Shown: positions 25,114 to 34,612 of the stretch, piece by piece
Position numbering within the stretch: position 1 is the first letter of the stretch
How the letters are laid out: the number at the start of each line of letters is the position of its first letter
DNA from: JADJDM01 sp044352985
GTDB taxonomy: Bacteria > Bacteroidota > Bacteroidia > B-17B0 > Aurantibacillaceae
Direction: 5' to 3'
Length of the DNA: 64,000 bases
Assembly: GCA_044352985.1 (NCBI GenBank)
Contig: JBILCU010000005.1
Location: forward strand, 1-64,000
Notes under the pieces: generated by a model
Seen by the model: only the letters and a program-made list of their open reading frames with translations
What the model was told of the DNA's origin: nothing
Database searches by the model: none
Made by a program: the position numbers and the translations under genes

Positions 25114-26931
25114 TTACAAACTCATCCAATGTTTATAGATGATGACCATGGCTAACGTATCTAATTTGCAATAGCTCAATAAAGCATGATTAATAGCTTC
25201 TTTTTTAACAGGATCGTTTTTTGCAAATCCATAAAGCATATCCTGGTAAGCACGCATGGCTCCTGTTCCTTCTTTTACTTCGTAGTTATCAATTTCCTGA
25301 ACAGCAGGCAATAAATAATAAGGCGATAACACTTCTCCATTTTCTCGCTTAAATAAATTCACCTCATGCTCAAAATTTTCTAGCAAGCGTTGAATAGTTA
25401 GGTCAGTAAAACTTTTCATCACGGCTGGTAAAGTAACTTTAATGCTGGTTTTGGCTTTAGTAAACGGATGAAAATAACCTCGGTCAGCCATCCTGCACAT
25501 ATCGGTTAGTTCGGTAGTATCATGCTTATCAAACTTTACAACGCGCTCAAGCCATTCAGATAAAGCCGGATTGATGTAATTGTATTTTTGCATTTGAAAA
25601 TAAATGTCACGTAAAATGGTGTTTTCATGATGCGACCAGATTAAAATTTCACCTCCATCGTTTGTTATGTTCATTAACGATTCTGCAAAATCAAAATTTG
25701 GAAAGGATTCCGCTGTGTTAATCCACTCATTATGCGTTAACTTTCCTGTAACTGTATCCAAGCTATGGCAGCTCCATTGAAAGGCAACATTTTCGTAAGG
25801 TCGCATTCCTTTGTGATAAGGCAAAGCCATGCGCGATGTTTCAAAATCTATAAAATGAATTTTCTTTTTCAGCATCCTCAATTCAGATTTTAACTCATCG
25901 CTAATCCACTCATCCTTAAAAGTAAGTTGCATAAAAGGTCTGTTGTTATAATATGGCTTATTTTTTTCTCTGTTCTGTGGATCTAAAATTTCCGAAGGAA
26001 AATCAGCAAGTTTTACTTTCTTTTCGCTGATTAACGAATCAATAATTCCCTCGTGGTGACGATTAACATTACCTAATTGATGCAAGGATAAAATATCAGC
26101 TGTTTCAGCATGCTTTCCCCAACATTTTTTGAATCCATCAGTTTCAGGAATATCAGATCTGAACTCGCAATTTTTACAAGCTACGCTTATATCGGTTTTA
26201 ATCTGTTTTAATTCAGGATGAATTGATTCTGCAAATGATTTGGCGTGTTGCGCTATGTGAGGTAAAATGGCTTTAACCTCATTCAGCAATGGTATGGCAG
26301 TCATGATATCATCGCGTAAAAGTTCAGCGGCATCTCCGTTAAATGAAACATCGTAACCTATAAAAGATGAACCCGGTTTTTGAATTTTTTTAAGATTAAA
26401 CATTCCGTTTAAGCCTTCAATAGTTGTTGTTTTTGCTTTATCAGGCATAAACAAAAACGGTTGAATATCAAAATTTGGATATGCTTGTATGGTAACGAAA
26501 TACTGAAAAGCAATATCCTCTAAATATTCTCCTAATGCTGCTTTTTCATTTTCAGCATCAGCGCTATCAAACGATTTTGCTTTTACTTCAATTAAGTTAA
26601 TGAGGTTTCCTTTTTTTTCCAGCACATCTATCCGAATCAAGTAATTATCAAATTTTACACATGCTTCATAAATAATAACGTTTTCGTTACTCATAAATAA
26701 ATCATGTGTAAGCTCGGCCGATTTTTCTGGATTACCTTCATTGCTTAAATCAATCCCTCCCGGATAAAGTAGTGTTGCCAATTTACCAACCATATAGCCA
26801 CCTTCAGCTAAGAGCTCTAAAAATTCGTTGCCCTCTTTTGTGGTTGGATATTTTAATTTTCGGTAGTATAATTTAGAAGGGCAAGTCATGGCCACTTTAA
26901 AATCAGATTTGGAAACAAATAATTTATTCAT
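25114..26931 (-). CDS. DUF2779 protein: Cas4-like nuclease plus exonuclease-like domain
   Basis: 605 aa. The N-terminal half looks like a PD-(D/E)xK nuclease of the Cas4/RecB type: an early Cys in VAMTCPSKLYYRK, IDVLEKKGNLINLIEVKAKS giving D...E-x-K, then CKNCEFRSD and KKCW as possible iron-sulfur ligands. The second half (from about 350) begins IHFIDFETSRMALP, with the acidic D-x-E of DEDD-type 3'-5' exonucleases, and has the DUF2779 core. It should process DNA or RNA. It is a single gene in an accessory region; a defence or repair role is inferred. Confidence 0.8.
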   Translation of the reverse strand: MNKLFVSKSDFKVAMTCPSKLYYRKLKYPTTKEGNEFLELLAEGGYMVGKLATLLYPGGIDLSNEGNPEKSAELTHDLFMSNENVIIYEACVKFDNYLIRIDVLEKKGNLINLIEVKAKSFDSADAENEKAALGEYLEDIAFQYFVTIQAYPNFDIQPFLFMPDKAKTTTIEGLNGMFNLKKIQKPGSSFIGYDVSFNGDAAELLRDDIMTAIPLLNEVKAILPHIAQHAKSFAESIHPELKQIKTDISVACKNCEFRSDIPETDGFKKCWGKHAETADILSLHQLGNVNRHHEGIIDSLISEKKVKLADFPSEILDPQNREKNKPYYNNRPFMQLTFKDEWISDELKSELRMLKKKIHFIDFETSRMALPYHKGMRPYENVAFQWSCHSLDTVTGKLTHNEWINTAESFPNFDFAESLMNITNDGGEILIWSHHENTILRDIYFQMQKYNYINPALSEWLERVVKFDKHDTTELTDMCRMADRGYFHPFTKAKTSIKVTLPAVMKSFTDLTIQRLLENFEHEVNLFKRENGEVLSPYYLLPAVQEIDNYEVKEGTGAMRAYQDMLYGFAKNDPVKKEAINHALLSYCKLDTLAMVIIYKHWMSL

Positions 26932-27460
26932 AAAATTAATAGTTAGTTATAATTATAAAAAAATAGAATCGCATAAAAAAAGTTACACGAAAATTGATTT
27001 TCAATAATGTCTTCTCTTGCATACTCATCGAGATATTAAAGGATTGTATCAATAAGTAAGTTTTTAAAAAAAAATTTCATCAAGTCTCATATTTTTTCAT
27101 CAAAAGTTTCTACAATGAAGATATAGTTTATTTAAAATTATTTCTGCAATTATCACCGGCAAAAAAACTACAGCAAAATATTCAGCTAAAGTATTACGGC
27201 AATGCGTATTTATAAATCACCTGAATGATATGGCGTATGTTTTGAAATTCATGAGGTATTTTTTTAATTTTTTAAAAAGGTAAAAGATTTAAATTTTGAA
27301 TAGTTGTTTTTTGTTAAAGCTTTTAGCATAAATGTTGCGGTATAGAGTATTCAAAATAAACTATAAATTTTATATCACTTGCTAAATCCAAAGCATTGGT
27401 TAAAAGCAGTTCAATTTTTTTTTCCTGACAACTTAATGCTTTGATCATTTAATATATTTT
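26932..27460. other. Gene-free AT-rich region
   Basis: About 530 bp. No coding frame, repeat or clear hairpin is supported. It separates the DUF2779 gene from the end of the WYL-controlled cluster. Confidence 0.4.
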
Positions 27461-27682
27461 TTAATTTGTTCCATAAATGGAAATGTAGTCCTCCGGATTT
27501 TCTATTAAATACTCCAGTTCTGCTTTAAACATTCTATCAATTAACTCTAAACTCTTACCAATATCAACTGAAAGTTTTGTAGGTTCATTTATTAAATAAT
27601 GGTTTAACAAGGCTTGCTTTGTTTGTTCGTGAAGTGTTAAAATGAATTTTATTTCGGATTTAATGAGTTCATTGTTATTCAT
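27461..27682 (-). CDS. Small hypothetical protein, last gene of the WYL cluster
   Basis: 73 aa, not recognised. Two amphipathic helices are apparent (IKSEIKFILTLHEQTKQAL, then GKSLELIDRMFKAELEYLI). It starts 1 bp after the preceding gene, which supports expression and cotranscription. Confidence 0.55.
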   Translation of the reverse strand: MNNNELIKSEIKFILTLHEQTKQALLNHYLINEPTKLSVDIGKSLELIDRMFKAELEYLIENPEDYISIYGTN

Positions 27683-27683
27683 A

Positions 27684-28619
27684 TTATTTTTTATTGATTA
27701 GTTTAGTTAGTGTATGTTTACAAACTGAAAACAATCCTTTTTTTAATTCTTTCTTTTCTTCTAGTGATTTTGCATAATGCCTGCTTATTTCACCCTTTGC
27801 ATTTATTTTGTAATATTTTATTACTTCCTCTTTATTTCGAAGCAATTTGCTATTCAAATCACATGCAGTTCTACAAAAAATTAAATCAGCATTCATTCGA
27901 ACTATTTCTACATGAATTAACAAGAAATCTTTTAATTGAAGTAGCGTTTCAATTTGACGAGGGGAATAGTTTTTAATTAATACACGATGAAGAACTTGAC
28001 TTAAAATATAAGCTTCATTTATTTTATGTTCAAGTAATTGACTTAAGGTTTCAGGTTTACCAAAAAAAAGTTCGTCTGAATTGCCATCATCTTTTTTATC
28101 CTTTTTATTTAAAGATGTTCGATGAAATTCATTTATATAATCTGATTTTGATTGACTTCTTTTTACCTCGTCCGGTATTGATTTTAAATTTCGTTTCATA
28201 AAATGAATTGAACGTTTGATGTTTAAAATATAATCGCCATCCTTATTTTTAATTTTCAATACATCAACTATTCGTATTAGTTCATTTGCCAATAATTCAA
28301 TCAAGCCTTCCAACTTTATTTCACTAAATGTATTATCGTTTGTTTTAGAAACAAACCAGTTTTTACCATTTGTAACAATCAAAAAACATGGCAAACTATT
28401 TTCAATACCTGGTAAATTAGCGCTGTTTCTTTTAAAATGATGAACATTCAATTCATCAATTGAAATTTCTTTTTTAATGGAAATCCACGCTAAACAAATG
28501 GCATTATTTTCGAGAATTCCATTATAAAAATTTTCTTCAGCATTATTAGTTAATGCATTTAGTTCCCAACCGTAAATAGTTTTAAGGTTAAGAGCTTCTA
28601 AAATAAAAGTTGGTTTCAT
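27684..28619 (-). CDS. Hypothetical protein of the WYL cluster
   Basis: 311 aa, not recognised. The first third mixes strands and helices; the middle is rich in charged residues (SKSDYINEFHRTSLNKKDK), and the C-terminal part is helical. It has its own WYL-type promoter/operator (28642-28676) and is followed 1 bp later by the 73-aa gene. Confidence 0.65.
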   Translation of the reverse strand: MKPTFILEALNLKTIYGWELNALTNNAEENFYNGILENNAICLAWISIKKEISIDELNVHHFKRNSANLPGIENSLPCFLIVTNGKNWFVSKTNDNTFSEIKLEGLIELLANELIRIVDVLKIKNKDGDYILNIKRSIHFMKRNLKSIPDEVKRSQSKSDYINEFHRTSLNKKDKKDDGNSDELFFGKPETLSQLLEHKINEAYILSQVLHRVLIKNYSPRQIETLLQLKDFLLIHVEIVRMNADLIFCRTACDLNSKLLRNKEEVIKYYKINAKGEISRHYAKSLEEKKELKKGLFSVCKHTLTKLINKK

Positions 28620-28641
28620 GGCTTGATTGCTTATTGTTTTA

Positions 28642-28676
28642 CAAAATTAGTTTCGGTTAACCGCAATGATATTGCG
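28642..28676 (-). promoter_or_regulatory. WYL-type promoter/operator, copy 1
   Basis: Minus-strand -7 box TAATTTTG (28642-28649), then 12 nt, then the perfect palindrome CGCAATGATATTGCG (28662-28676). One of four sites with identical geometry. Confidence 0.75.
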
Positions 28677-28741
28677 CTCAATTATTTATTGGAAAATTTT
28701 TTTATACTGTTTTACTTTTAATAAATTTTTGAAATTTCTAT

Positions 28742-29137
28742 TTAATATATCGGCGATAATTCTCTTAGATCAACAGAAACAACCGATGTTTTATGCCCTT
28801 GAATAATAACTTTAATTGCTTGGTAGTTGTTTAATTTTTCATCGTTATTTTGTATGGAAGTAAGCAACTCCGTTCGGTTTACATCTCCTGTAATTGCGTA
28901 TACGCTATAATTCTTGTTGTCTCGCTCAGTCATAAAAACACGATAGTCCACTTCATTATGAATAATATAAACTAGTTGAATAGGAATTTCTGCCTTAACA
29001 GTATTAGTTTCATCCAGTAGTTGAATGTTACCCGTTTTTTCATGTGGTAATTTTTTGGTATTCCATCTAAACTGTTTGTTTTTTAACTCACTGTTTAAAT
29101 CAGCATTATTTTTAATTTTTACCTTTATGTAATTCAT
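28742..29137 (-). CDS. Hypothetical protein of the WYL cluster
   Basis: 131 aa, not recognised. Beta-rich, starting MNYIKVKIKNNADLN, with DYRVFMTERDNKNYSVYAI in the middle. It starts 5 bp after the 170-aa gene, consistent with one transcript. Confidence 0.6.
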   Translation of the reverse strand: MNYIKVKIKNNADLNSELKNKQFRWNTKKLPHEKTGNIQLLDETNTVKAEIPIQLVYIIHNEVDYRVFMTERDNKNYSVYAITGDVNRTELLTSIQNNDEKLNNYQAIKVIIQGHKTSVVSVDLRELSPIY

Positions 29138-29142
29138 ATTAT

Positions 29143-29655
29143 TTATTTTAAAATTTTTTCAGGCATTTCAACAGCCCATATATTGTATTCATTTAATGCC
29201 CCGATTAAAATTCCTCGTTTGTGTTTTGTAATGAAAATATCCGGATTTAACTGGTGTATAAATTTCCACTGATCATTCAGTTTTTCATAATCAACAAAAT
29301 CATTTCCAGTTTGTGCCTGAAGTAATTCTTTTGTACCAATCACCATACTTTTATCGCAGTAAACATCAGTAGGATATTGATTGATGTACCAGGTTCCAAA
29401 TTCATTCCAGTTGATTTCATCAATTACATCATCCAAAGAATTACTGGCACCACTTAAAATGGCCATATTTTCTGTGAGAAAATTCTTTTCATCCATAAAT
29501 ACATGCTCAGGGATCAATTCTGGGTTATTGTAATAACTGTAAAAGAAATACGAGTTATTAAACAACCAGGGGTTATTTTCAAGGCATTCTTTAATGCTTG
29601 TTTTTGGGATTACAGTATAAGTATATCTGCAACAAAATTTGAAGGAAGTGTTCAT
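29143..29655 (-). CDS. Hypothetical protein of the WYL cluster
   Basis: 170 aa, not recognised. Rich in aromatic residues (NPWLFNNSYFFYSYYNNPEL). It starts MNTSFKFCCRYTYTVIPK and lies 11 bp after the 151-aa gene. No catalytic motif seen. Confidence 0.6.
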   Translation of the reverse strand: MNTSFKFCCRYTYTVIPKTSIKECLENNPWLFNNSYFFYSYYNNPELIPEHVFMDEKNFLTENMAILSGASNSLDDVIDEINWNEFGTWYINQYPTDVYCDKSMVIGTKELLQAQTGNDFVDYEKLNDQWKFIHQLNPDIFITKHKRGILIGALNEYNIWAVEMPEKILK

Positions 29656-29666
29656 TGTTTTTATTA

Positions 29667-30122
29667 TTAATTTATGCTTACCTGAATTTTTCTTTCTCTT
29701 ACTGTTTCTAGTGACACTCCGTAAAAATTAAACCAATTGCTACCCGGCCCTTCATATTCAATAATATCTATACTTGTAGTATCTTCTGGTAGTGCAGGAA
29801 AATAGAGGCTATAAGACAATATATCTTTATTTGTTTTAAAAAAATGTTTAGATGGTGCTAATGGTATATTTTCAGCCTTAACCAATTTTAATTTTGTAGT
29901 GCTTCCACATGGTCTAATGAAACAATCAGGGCTCATCTGTATCCAGCCTCCATTTTCATAAAAACTAGGTGTCTTGTAAATAAAATCTATTCGCAACAGA
30001 TTTTCCTTGTCACTTCGTATGGCTAAAATTTCAAGTTTTTGTTCAACATTAATTTTTACAAAAGGGTTATAAATAACCTTTTCAATTTCACGAATTTTAG
30101 GTGTTTTAGTTGTTGTTTCCAT
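29667..30122 (-). CDS. Stand-alone WIxxxPxxFIR-domain protein
   Basis: 151 aa. It carries the same domain as the 155-aa protein (34.1 kb) and the N-terminus of the AAA+ protein (31.4 kb). Shared positions are GGWIQMSPDCFIR, IPLAPSKHFF, YSLYFPALPEDTTSIDIIE and WFNFYGVSLE. The fold is probably a beta-sandwich. Related sequences occur in other Bacteroidota proteins, but I do not know a function for it. Confidence 0.65.
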   Translation of the reverse strand: METTTKTPKIREIEKVIYNPFVKINVEQKLEILAIRSDKENLLRIDFIYKTPSFYENGGWIQMSPDCFIRPCGSTTKLKLVKAENIPLAPSKHFFKTNKDILSYSLYFPALPEDTTSIDIIEYEGPGSNWFNFYGVSLETVRERKIQVSIN

Positions 30123-30179
30123 TTTTACATTTATTTAGTTGTTTATTATCATTTATATATTTATTCAAAAAATTTCTTT

Positions 30180-30207
30180 GTCAGTTCGAGCGAAGTCGAG
30201 AACTGAC
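30180..30207. repeat. Dispersed palindromic repeat
   Basis: GTCAGTTC and GAACTGAC arms around GAGCGAAGTCGA. Same family as the copies at 0.06-0.25, 33.50 and 63.50 kb. Lies between two genes of the cluster. Confidence 0.8.
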
Positions 30208-30299
30208 TATTTCAAATTCGCTCAACATGTCGGGTTCTATCTGCATAAAAATTTATTTAGTTAATTATTACGTTTTATTTTTTCTTTCATTACAGATTA

Positions 30300-31154
30300 T
30301 TAAGAATTAACTTTTAACTGATGGCGTTTGATGTTACTACAAAACTTATATGCCTTTTGATTTATTAAATGGGCTGTTCCATTGATCTTGGTCAACTCCG
30401 AATCTGCATTCCTCATCTGGTGGCTGGTGTAATAAGTAACTCCATTGAATAAGCCAAATAAATTATTGCCCAACTGCCCCATTTCAATGTTAATGCTTTC
30501 TAGTAAGTTTTGCATGGAAGGACTTTCCCTCCAGTTTTTTGTTTTAGGAAGTGAACTGTCTTTTGAAAGCATGTTGTGTACATCAGCAATTAATTTTTCT
30601 ATAATTCCCTCATCTACTTTTATTTTATCCATTCCATCAAACGAAGTGTAAATGCTATCTTTTTCTGCTTTGTATTTCCGCAATAATTCTTTTACCTCGT
30701 GGCTATCAAAATAAATATTACTTAAATGCTTTTTTGAAAACACATTCAGGTAATCTGCATAAATATTACCGCATCTTTCCATGGCTGTGTAGGTGAAAAT
30801 GGTGAATCGTTTACTGCCATCGTGTGAGTTGGAAATACCCATTCTTTCATGCACCATGTGCCCGTTCATATTTAAATATGAATTGGTGTTACGCATAAAA
30901 CAGTTTATTATCTTTCCTTCGTAATATTCTCTATATCCCTCTAATTCAAATTCACCCGATTTTGAAATTTGATTGGCCAAATTCTCCATGGTTGAATTAA
31001 GTACTGGCTTGTAATTTTCACCAACCACGCCAAGGATTTTGTTGTTGTCCGAACGGATAATGGCTTTTTTCCCAATCGATATTCCGCCATTGACCTGAAT
31101 GGGTTCCGTCTTGATTTCCCAGTCCAGATTTTTAAGAAGATTTCTTGTTGTCAT
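30300..31154 (-). CDS. DUF932 (phage/plasmid-type) protein
   Basis: 284 aa. The start LDWEIKTEPIQVNGGISIG, then AIIRSDNNKILGVVGENYKP, matches the DUF932 / TIGR03299 family, widespread in phages, plasmids and islands. Its biochemical activity is unknown. A WYL-type promoter lies upstream at 31198-31232. It forms a pair with the AAA+ gene, but with a separate promoter. Confidence 0.8.
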   Translation of the reverse strand: MTTRNLLKNLDWEIKTEPIQVNGGISIGKKAIIRSDNNKILGVVGENYKPVLNSTMENLANQISKSGEFELEGYREYYEGKIINCFMRNTNSYLNMNGHMVHERMGISNSHDGSKRFTIFTYTAMERCGNIYADYLNVFSKKHLSNIYFDSHEVKELLRKYKAEKDSIYTSFDGMDKIKVDEGIIEKLIADVHNMLSKDSSLPKTKNWRESPSMQNLLESINIEMGQLGNNLFGLFNGVTYYTSHQMRNADSELTKINGTAHLINQKAYKFCSNIKRHQLKVNS

Positions 31155-31197
31155 GCTACTGATTTTTTTATGGTTAAACTTTTATTTTTTATAAATA

Positions 31198-31232
31198 CAA
31201 ACTTAGTTCAAATAAAACGTAATGTTAATACG
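31198..31232 (-). promoter_or_regulatory. WYL-type promoter/operator, copy 2
   Basis: Minus-strand -7 box TAAGTTTG (31198-31205), 12-nt gap, then CGTAATGTTAATACG (31218-31232). Confidence 0.7.
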
Positions 31233-31377
31233 GTTAATATTTTAGTGCGTGTTTTTTTATTTTTAGCTTATTTTACATTATAACTAAATGGTTTTTAACA
31301 AATTAAAATTTAGATATTTTTAAAGATTTAACCTAATTGAAACGAGAATGGCATTTTTTGGTTATGCCCCATAATTC

Positions 31378-33438
31378 TCAAAACTCACTATCCTCCAGTT
31401 TTGTATTTCTTGTTAGTGAACTAAACCCAATGTTTTTACCGGAACTATTGGATAGACTTTCATTGTTACAACAATTAATAACATCTTTCAATTGAGGCTC
31501 ATAATTTCTTAACAAAGAATCTAAAAATACTTTTTTAGAAATGTTATCGATTTGCCCTCCGGAAAATTCAAAATCGTTTGCTAGTAATTCACAATCTTCA
31601 TCGCTTAAGAAATTTAATTTTTCTTTCCATAATTGTTTTTTTGCTTCAATATCCGGTTCTAAAAATTTCACTTTATATAAAAACCTTCTGTCAAATGCTT
31701 CATCTAGATTACATAACAAATTGGTTGTTGCAATTAAAATCCCATTAAATTCTTCCAGCTCCTGAAGCAATATATTTTGCATGGAATTATTCATTTGATC
31801 TACACTGTGTGTAACATTGTATCGTTTCCCAATCAGTGCATCCGATTCGTTAAACAATAAAATGGGCATGTTCTGGCTTTTACGGCTGTACTTTCTGTAA
31901 TTATCAAAAATGGCTTTTATGTTTTTTTCTGATTCGCCTACCCACATATCCTTAATTTCACTGATGTTTACCTGAACGATATTACGTTTGCTTCGTTTAG
32001 CTAATTGATACACAGATTCCGTTTTACCGGTTCCGGGATGTCCGTATAAAAGCACTGTCATTCCAGGCTTCATCTTGTTTTCCTTTAAACGTTTTGTAAT
32101 GGAAGAATAATTTTCATCACTTAAAAACTGATTCAACAACGACATGGACTTTTTTTCTTCCTGATTGTAATACATTTTCTTTTCTACAATGTCTTCATGC
32201 TTAATCAGTTTAAAGTGTCGAGATACCACCTCACTTGTTGCTTTAAGTAAAAAAGATTCTTCACCAAAAACTTGTTTAATGCATTCTTCAGTTAGCTGCA
32301 CTCTTTTTTCAGAACGCAACTCTTCACTTACAAACTCTATCAATTTATGCTCAAACAATTTTCCTTTTTGTTTGATCAGGTTTTGTTCTGTTTTAAATCT
32401 TTCAAAATGAAAATCATATAAGGTATGCACCATTTTTTCCAAAGCAACAGGCGCTTCATTGTTATAGGTTTTCGTAATTAAATAATAAAACACATGGCGC
32501 TCCCATTTTTCTAAACTTAATGATTCTGCTATGTTGAAAGGTGCCACATCAATATATTCATTTTCCAACTCATCTACCAAAACTAGTGTTTCATCTGCAT
32601 CCGAAAACATGCGTTCGCTGAAACAACGTAATAATTGACCGCTTATGAAAAGTGCATCCGGTGCCTTATATTCAATTACAGGTTTTTCATTTTTGTACAA
32701 CGAGCTGGTAATGTTTGCAGGCACTGTATAAGTTACTTCTTCACTTCTTGGTTTACTATTATATGAAAACTGTTTTGATGTTTTTTTGATCCATCCTTTT
32801 TTTTCCAATTCAATTAACAAGTTTTTTATTTCAAAAAAATCGAATGGATTGTACTCTGTAGTTTTTTTCATTTCATTTAAGCTGAACCGTTCGTTACAAA
32901 CGGTGTTGTAAAAGAGGTAACAAAACATAGTTGTTTCTTCGTTACTTAATCCAAGAAACTCACTTGTTTCCAATACCATTGATTTTATGTTTTCTATTTC
33001 GGTAAAAAAACTTGTAGTGTTTTTTCCCCTGTTTTTAATTTCCAGTGCAATGTTTTCAATATTTTTCAAAATTGCTGACTTATTAGAGGCATATCTTTTT
33101 TCTTCTTGCAACACAGAAACATCAAACAGATTAAAGGCCTCTTCATCTTTTTCGTTTTCAATAATATCGAAATGCGTTGTGCCTTCTGGAAGTGCAGGAA
33201 AAATTAATTTAAAAGTTAATACTTCGTATTTTTTTTGAAGCTGGGTTCTTTCAGGGCCAAGTGGCATTCCAATTGATTTTTGAAGTTTCAATGGCTGTTC
33301 GTTTCCTTTAATGCGGATAAAAGTTTCCGGATTAATGTTTGCCCAGCTTTCTCCATTAAAGAGGTTAGTATAGATTAGTTCAATAGTTGTGTTTTCAGGA
33401 TTACTAATCACTTGTTTTACTTTTAGTTTTTTACTCAT
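31378..33438 (-). CDS. AAA+ ATPase with N-terminal WIxxxPxxFIR-type domain
   Basis: 686 aa. Residues 1-115 are a copy of the domain in the 151- and 155-aa neighbours (SWANINPETFIR, MPLGPERTQL, LIFPALPEGTTHFDIIE). A helical, winged-helix-like middle follows. The AAA core is at about 440-600: Walker A GHPGTGKTES, Walker B variant ILLFNESDALIG (N-E instead of D-E), sensor ATTNLL, and FDRRFLYKV with paired arginines. The FtsH/p97-like core suggests a remodelling ATPase. The shared domain could let it contact the small neighbours. No protease or nuclease domain is fused to it. Confidence 0.82.
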   Translation of the reverse strand: MSKKLKVKQVISNPENTTIELIYTNLFNGESWANINPETFIRIKGNEQPLKLQKSIGMPLGPERTQLQKKYEVLTFKLIFPALPEGTTHFDIIENEKDEEAFNLFDVSVLQEEKRYASNKSAILKNIENIALEIKNRGKNTTSFFTEIENIKSMVLETSEFLGLSNEETTMFCYLFYNTVCNERFSLNEMKKTTEYNPFDFFEIKNLLIELEKKGWIKKTSKQFSYNSKPRSEEVTYTVPANITSSLYKNEKPVIEYKAPDALFISGQLLRCFSERMFSDADETLVLVDELENEYIDVAPFNIAESLSLEKWERHVFYYLITKTYNNEAPVALEKMVHTLYDFHFERFKTEQNLIKQKGKLFEHKLIEFVSEELRSEKRVQLTEECIKQVFGEESFLLKATSEVVSRHFKLIKHEDIVEKKMYYNQEEKKSMSLLNQFLSDENYSSITKRLKENKMKPGMTVLLYGHPGTGKTESVYQLAKRSKRNIVQVNISEIKDMWVGESEKNIKAIFDNYRKYSRKSQNMPILLFNESDALIGKRYNVTHSVDQMNNSMQNILLQELEEFNGILIATTNLLCNLDEAFDRRFLYKVKFLEPDIEAKKQLWKEKLNFLSDEDCELLANDFEFSGGQIDNISKKVFLDSLLRNYEPQLKDVINCCNNESLSNSSGKNIGFSSLTRNTKLEDSEF

Positions 33439-33497
33439 GACTTTTGGTATTATGGTTTATTAAATTTTTTCTTGTTCTTTTGTTAAGTATTGTGTTA

Positions 33498-33522
33498 TCA
33501 GTTCGAGCGAAGTCGAGAACTT
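33498..33522. repeat. Dispersed palindromic repeat
   Basis: ATCAGTTCGAGCGAAGTCGA followed by GAAC; same family as at 30180. Lies in the gap before the AAA+ gene. Confidence 0.75.
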
Positions 33523-33550
33523 CTCACTCGCTATAAATGAGTGAAATTTT

Positions 33551-33934
33551 TTACTTACTTGAATTTTTTAATATTTGAACTGCTTGATTGAGGTAGTAGA
33601 AAAAAATTATAGATAAAAATGTACCCAATAAATAATAAAAGATTAGGTAATCTGTTTTAACTGTGCAGTTGTAAAATGAACACAGAATCATAAAGAGTGT
33701 ATTAATTAATAAAGAGGCATGCATTAATTCTCGTAATTCTTCTTTGGTTTTTTGAGGGGATTGAGATAATAATCCAATGATGCATAAATTACCAAAATTG
33801 AATACACACATAAAGATTAGGAGTGCTGGAGAAAGGGATTTTCCAAAAATTAACCCACTATCTACAAGAAAAAGGTAATTGATTACCACAAGCGCAATGC
33901 TGTGAAAGGCAATAAAAGTGTTTGTTTTTTTCAT
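33551..33934 (-). CDS. Small four-span membrane protein
   Basis: About 127 aa from the ATG at 33934 (MKKTNTFIAFHSIALVVIN). An upstream in-frame start at 34000 would lie inside the promoter/operator and is rejected. Four hydrophobic stretches are visible: HSIALVVINYLFLVDSG, ALLIFMCVFNFGNLCIIG, ASLLINTLFMILCSF and DYLIFYYLLGTFLSIIFFY. Function unknown; membrane effectors are common in defence clusters, but nothing specific is seen. Confidence 0.65.
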   Translation of the reverse strand: MKKTNTFIAFHSIALVVINYLFLVDSGLIFGKSLSPALLIFMCVFNFGNLCIIGLLSQSPQKTKEELRELMHASLLINTLFMILCSFYNCTVKTDYLIFYYLLGTFLSIIFFYYLNQAVQILKNSSK

Positions 33935-33960
33935 GGCAACTAATTTTAAATGGTTTACCA

Positions 33961-33995
33961 CAAAATTAGTTTCACCAAAGCGTAACAATAATACG
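33961..33995 (-). promoter_or_regulatory. WYL-type promoter/operator, copy 3
   Basis: Minus-strand -7 box TAATTTTG (33961-33968), 12-nt gap, then CGTAACAATAATACG (33981-33995). It lies directly before the membrane-protein gene. Confidence 0.75.
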
Positions 33996-34136
33996 CTCAA
34001 TTAGGAAGGGAAAATTTTTATTAACAAGTTGGCTTCATCTTTTAATTTACTTACATAAAAATATTAAATAACAAAATCGTAATTCAAAAAATTGTAAATC
34101 CTCCCTACTTACGACTCTCGACTAGTGACTTTAACT

Positions 34137-34604
34137 TCAATAAATATCACATCTATTCTCTTTTTTTGCCAAATGAATTTTATAGAAATTAAAATCGGTA
34201 ATTTTTCCGTCAATTTCCTCAATCAAATCTATCATTACCGTATCAATCGGAATTGGCTCAAAATGAAGTGAAAAAAATCGTCCTTCATTGCGTGAACTAA
34301 AATGATATTTTTCCGGACCATATGGAATGTTAGTAGCATTATTCAAAAAAAAAGTACCAATAAATTCTGCTTTTGATTTATCTGAATTATATGTGCGGAT
34401 AAAAGTTTTAGGATTTATTTTAATCCATTCGCCAAAATCATACTCTACACCTGCCTGGTATCCGAAATCAATTTTTGTTTCGGCATTGGTAACCGTTACA
34501 CGCAATAACTGCAAATTAAGGTGTTTGTATTTTCTTATGCTTTCAAAATCAGGATTAGAAATAATAAATCCGTTTGTATTATAGGTTACTTTCTTCTTTG
34601 CCAT
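34137..34604 (-). CDS. Stand-alone WIxxxPxxFIR-domain protein next to the WYL regulator
   Basis: 155 aa. The family positions are GEWIKINPKTFIR, IPYGPEKYHF, SLHFEPIPIDTVMIDLIEE and DFNFYKIHLAK. It lacks any other domain. It starts 8 bp after the WYL regulator gene on the same strand, so the two are probably cotranscribed and autoregulated together. Confidence 0.65.
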   Translation of the reverse strand: MAKKKVTYNTNGFIISNPDFESIRKYKHLNLQLLRVTVTNAETKIDFGYQAGVEYDFGEWIKINPKTFIRTYNSDKSKAEFIGTFFLNNATNIPYGPEKYHFSSRNEGRFFSLHFEPIPIDTVMIDLIEEIDGKITDFNFYKIHLAKKENRCDIY

Positions 34605-34612
34605 CTTTATTG

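Noticed and set aside
33935..34000. Longer start for the membrane protein gene (TTG/ATG at 34000)
   Set aside because: This stretch contains the -7 box and WYL-type operator; the ATG at 33934 starts a normal membrane-protein N-terminus.
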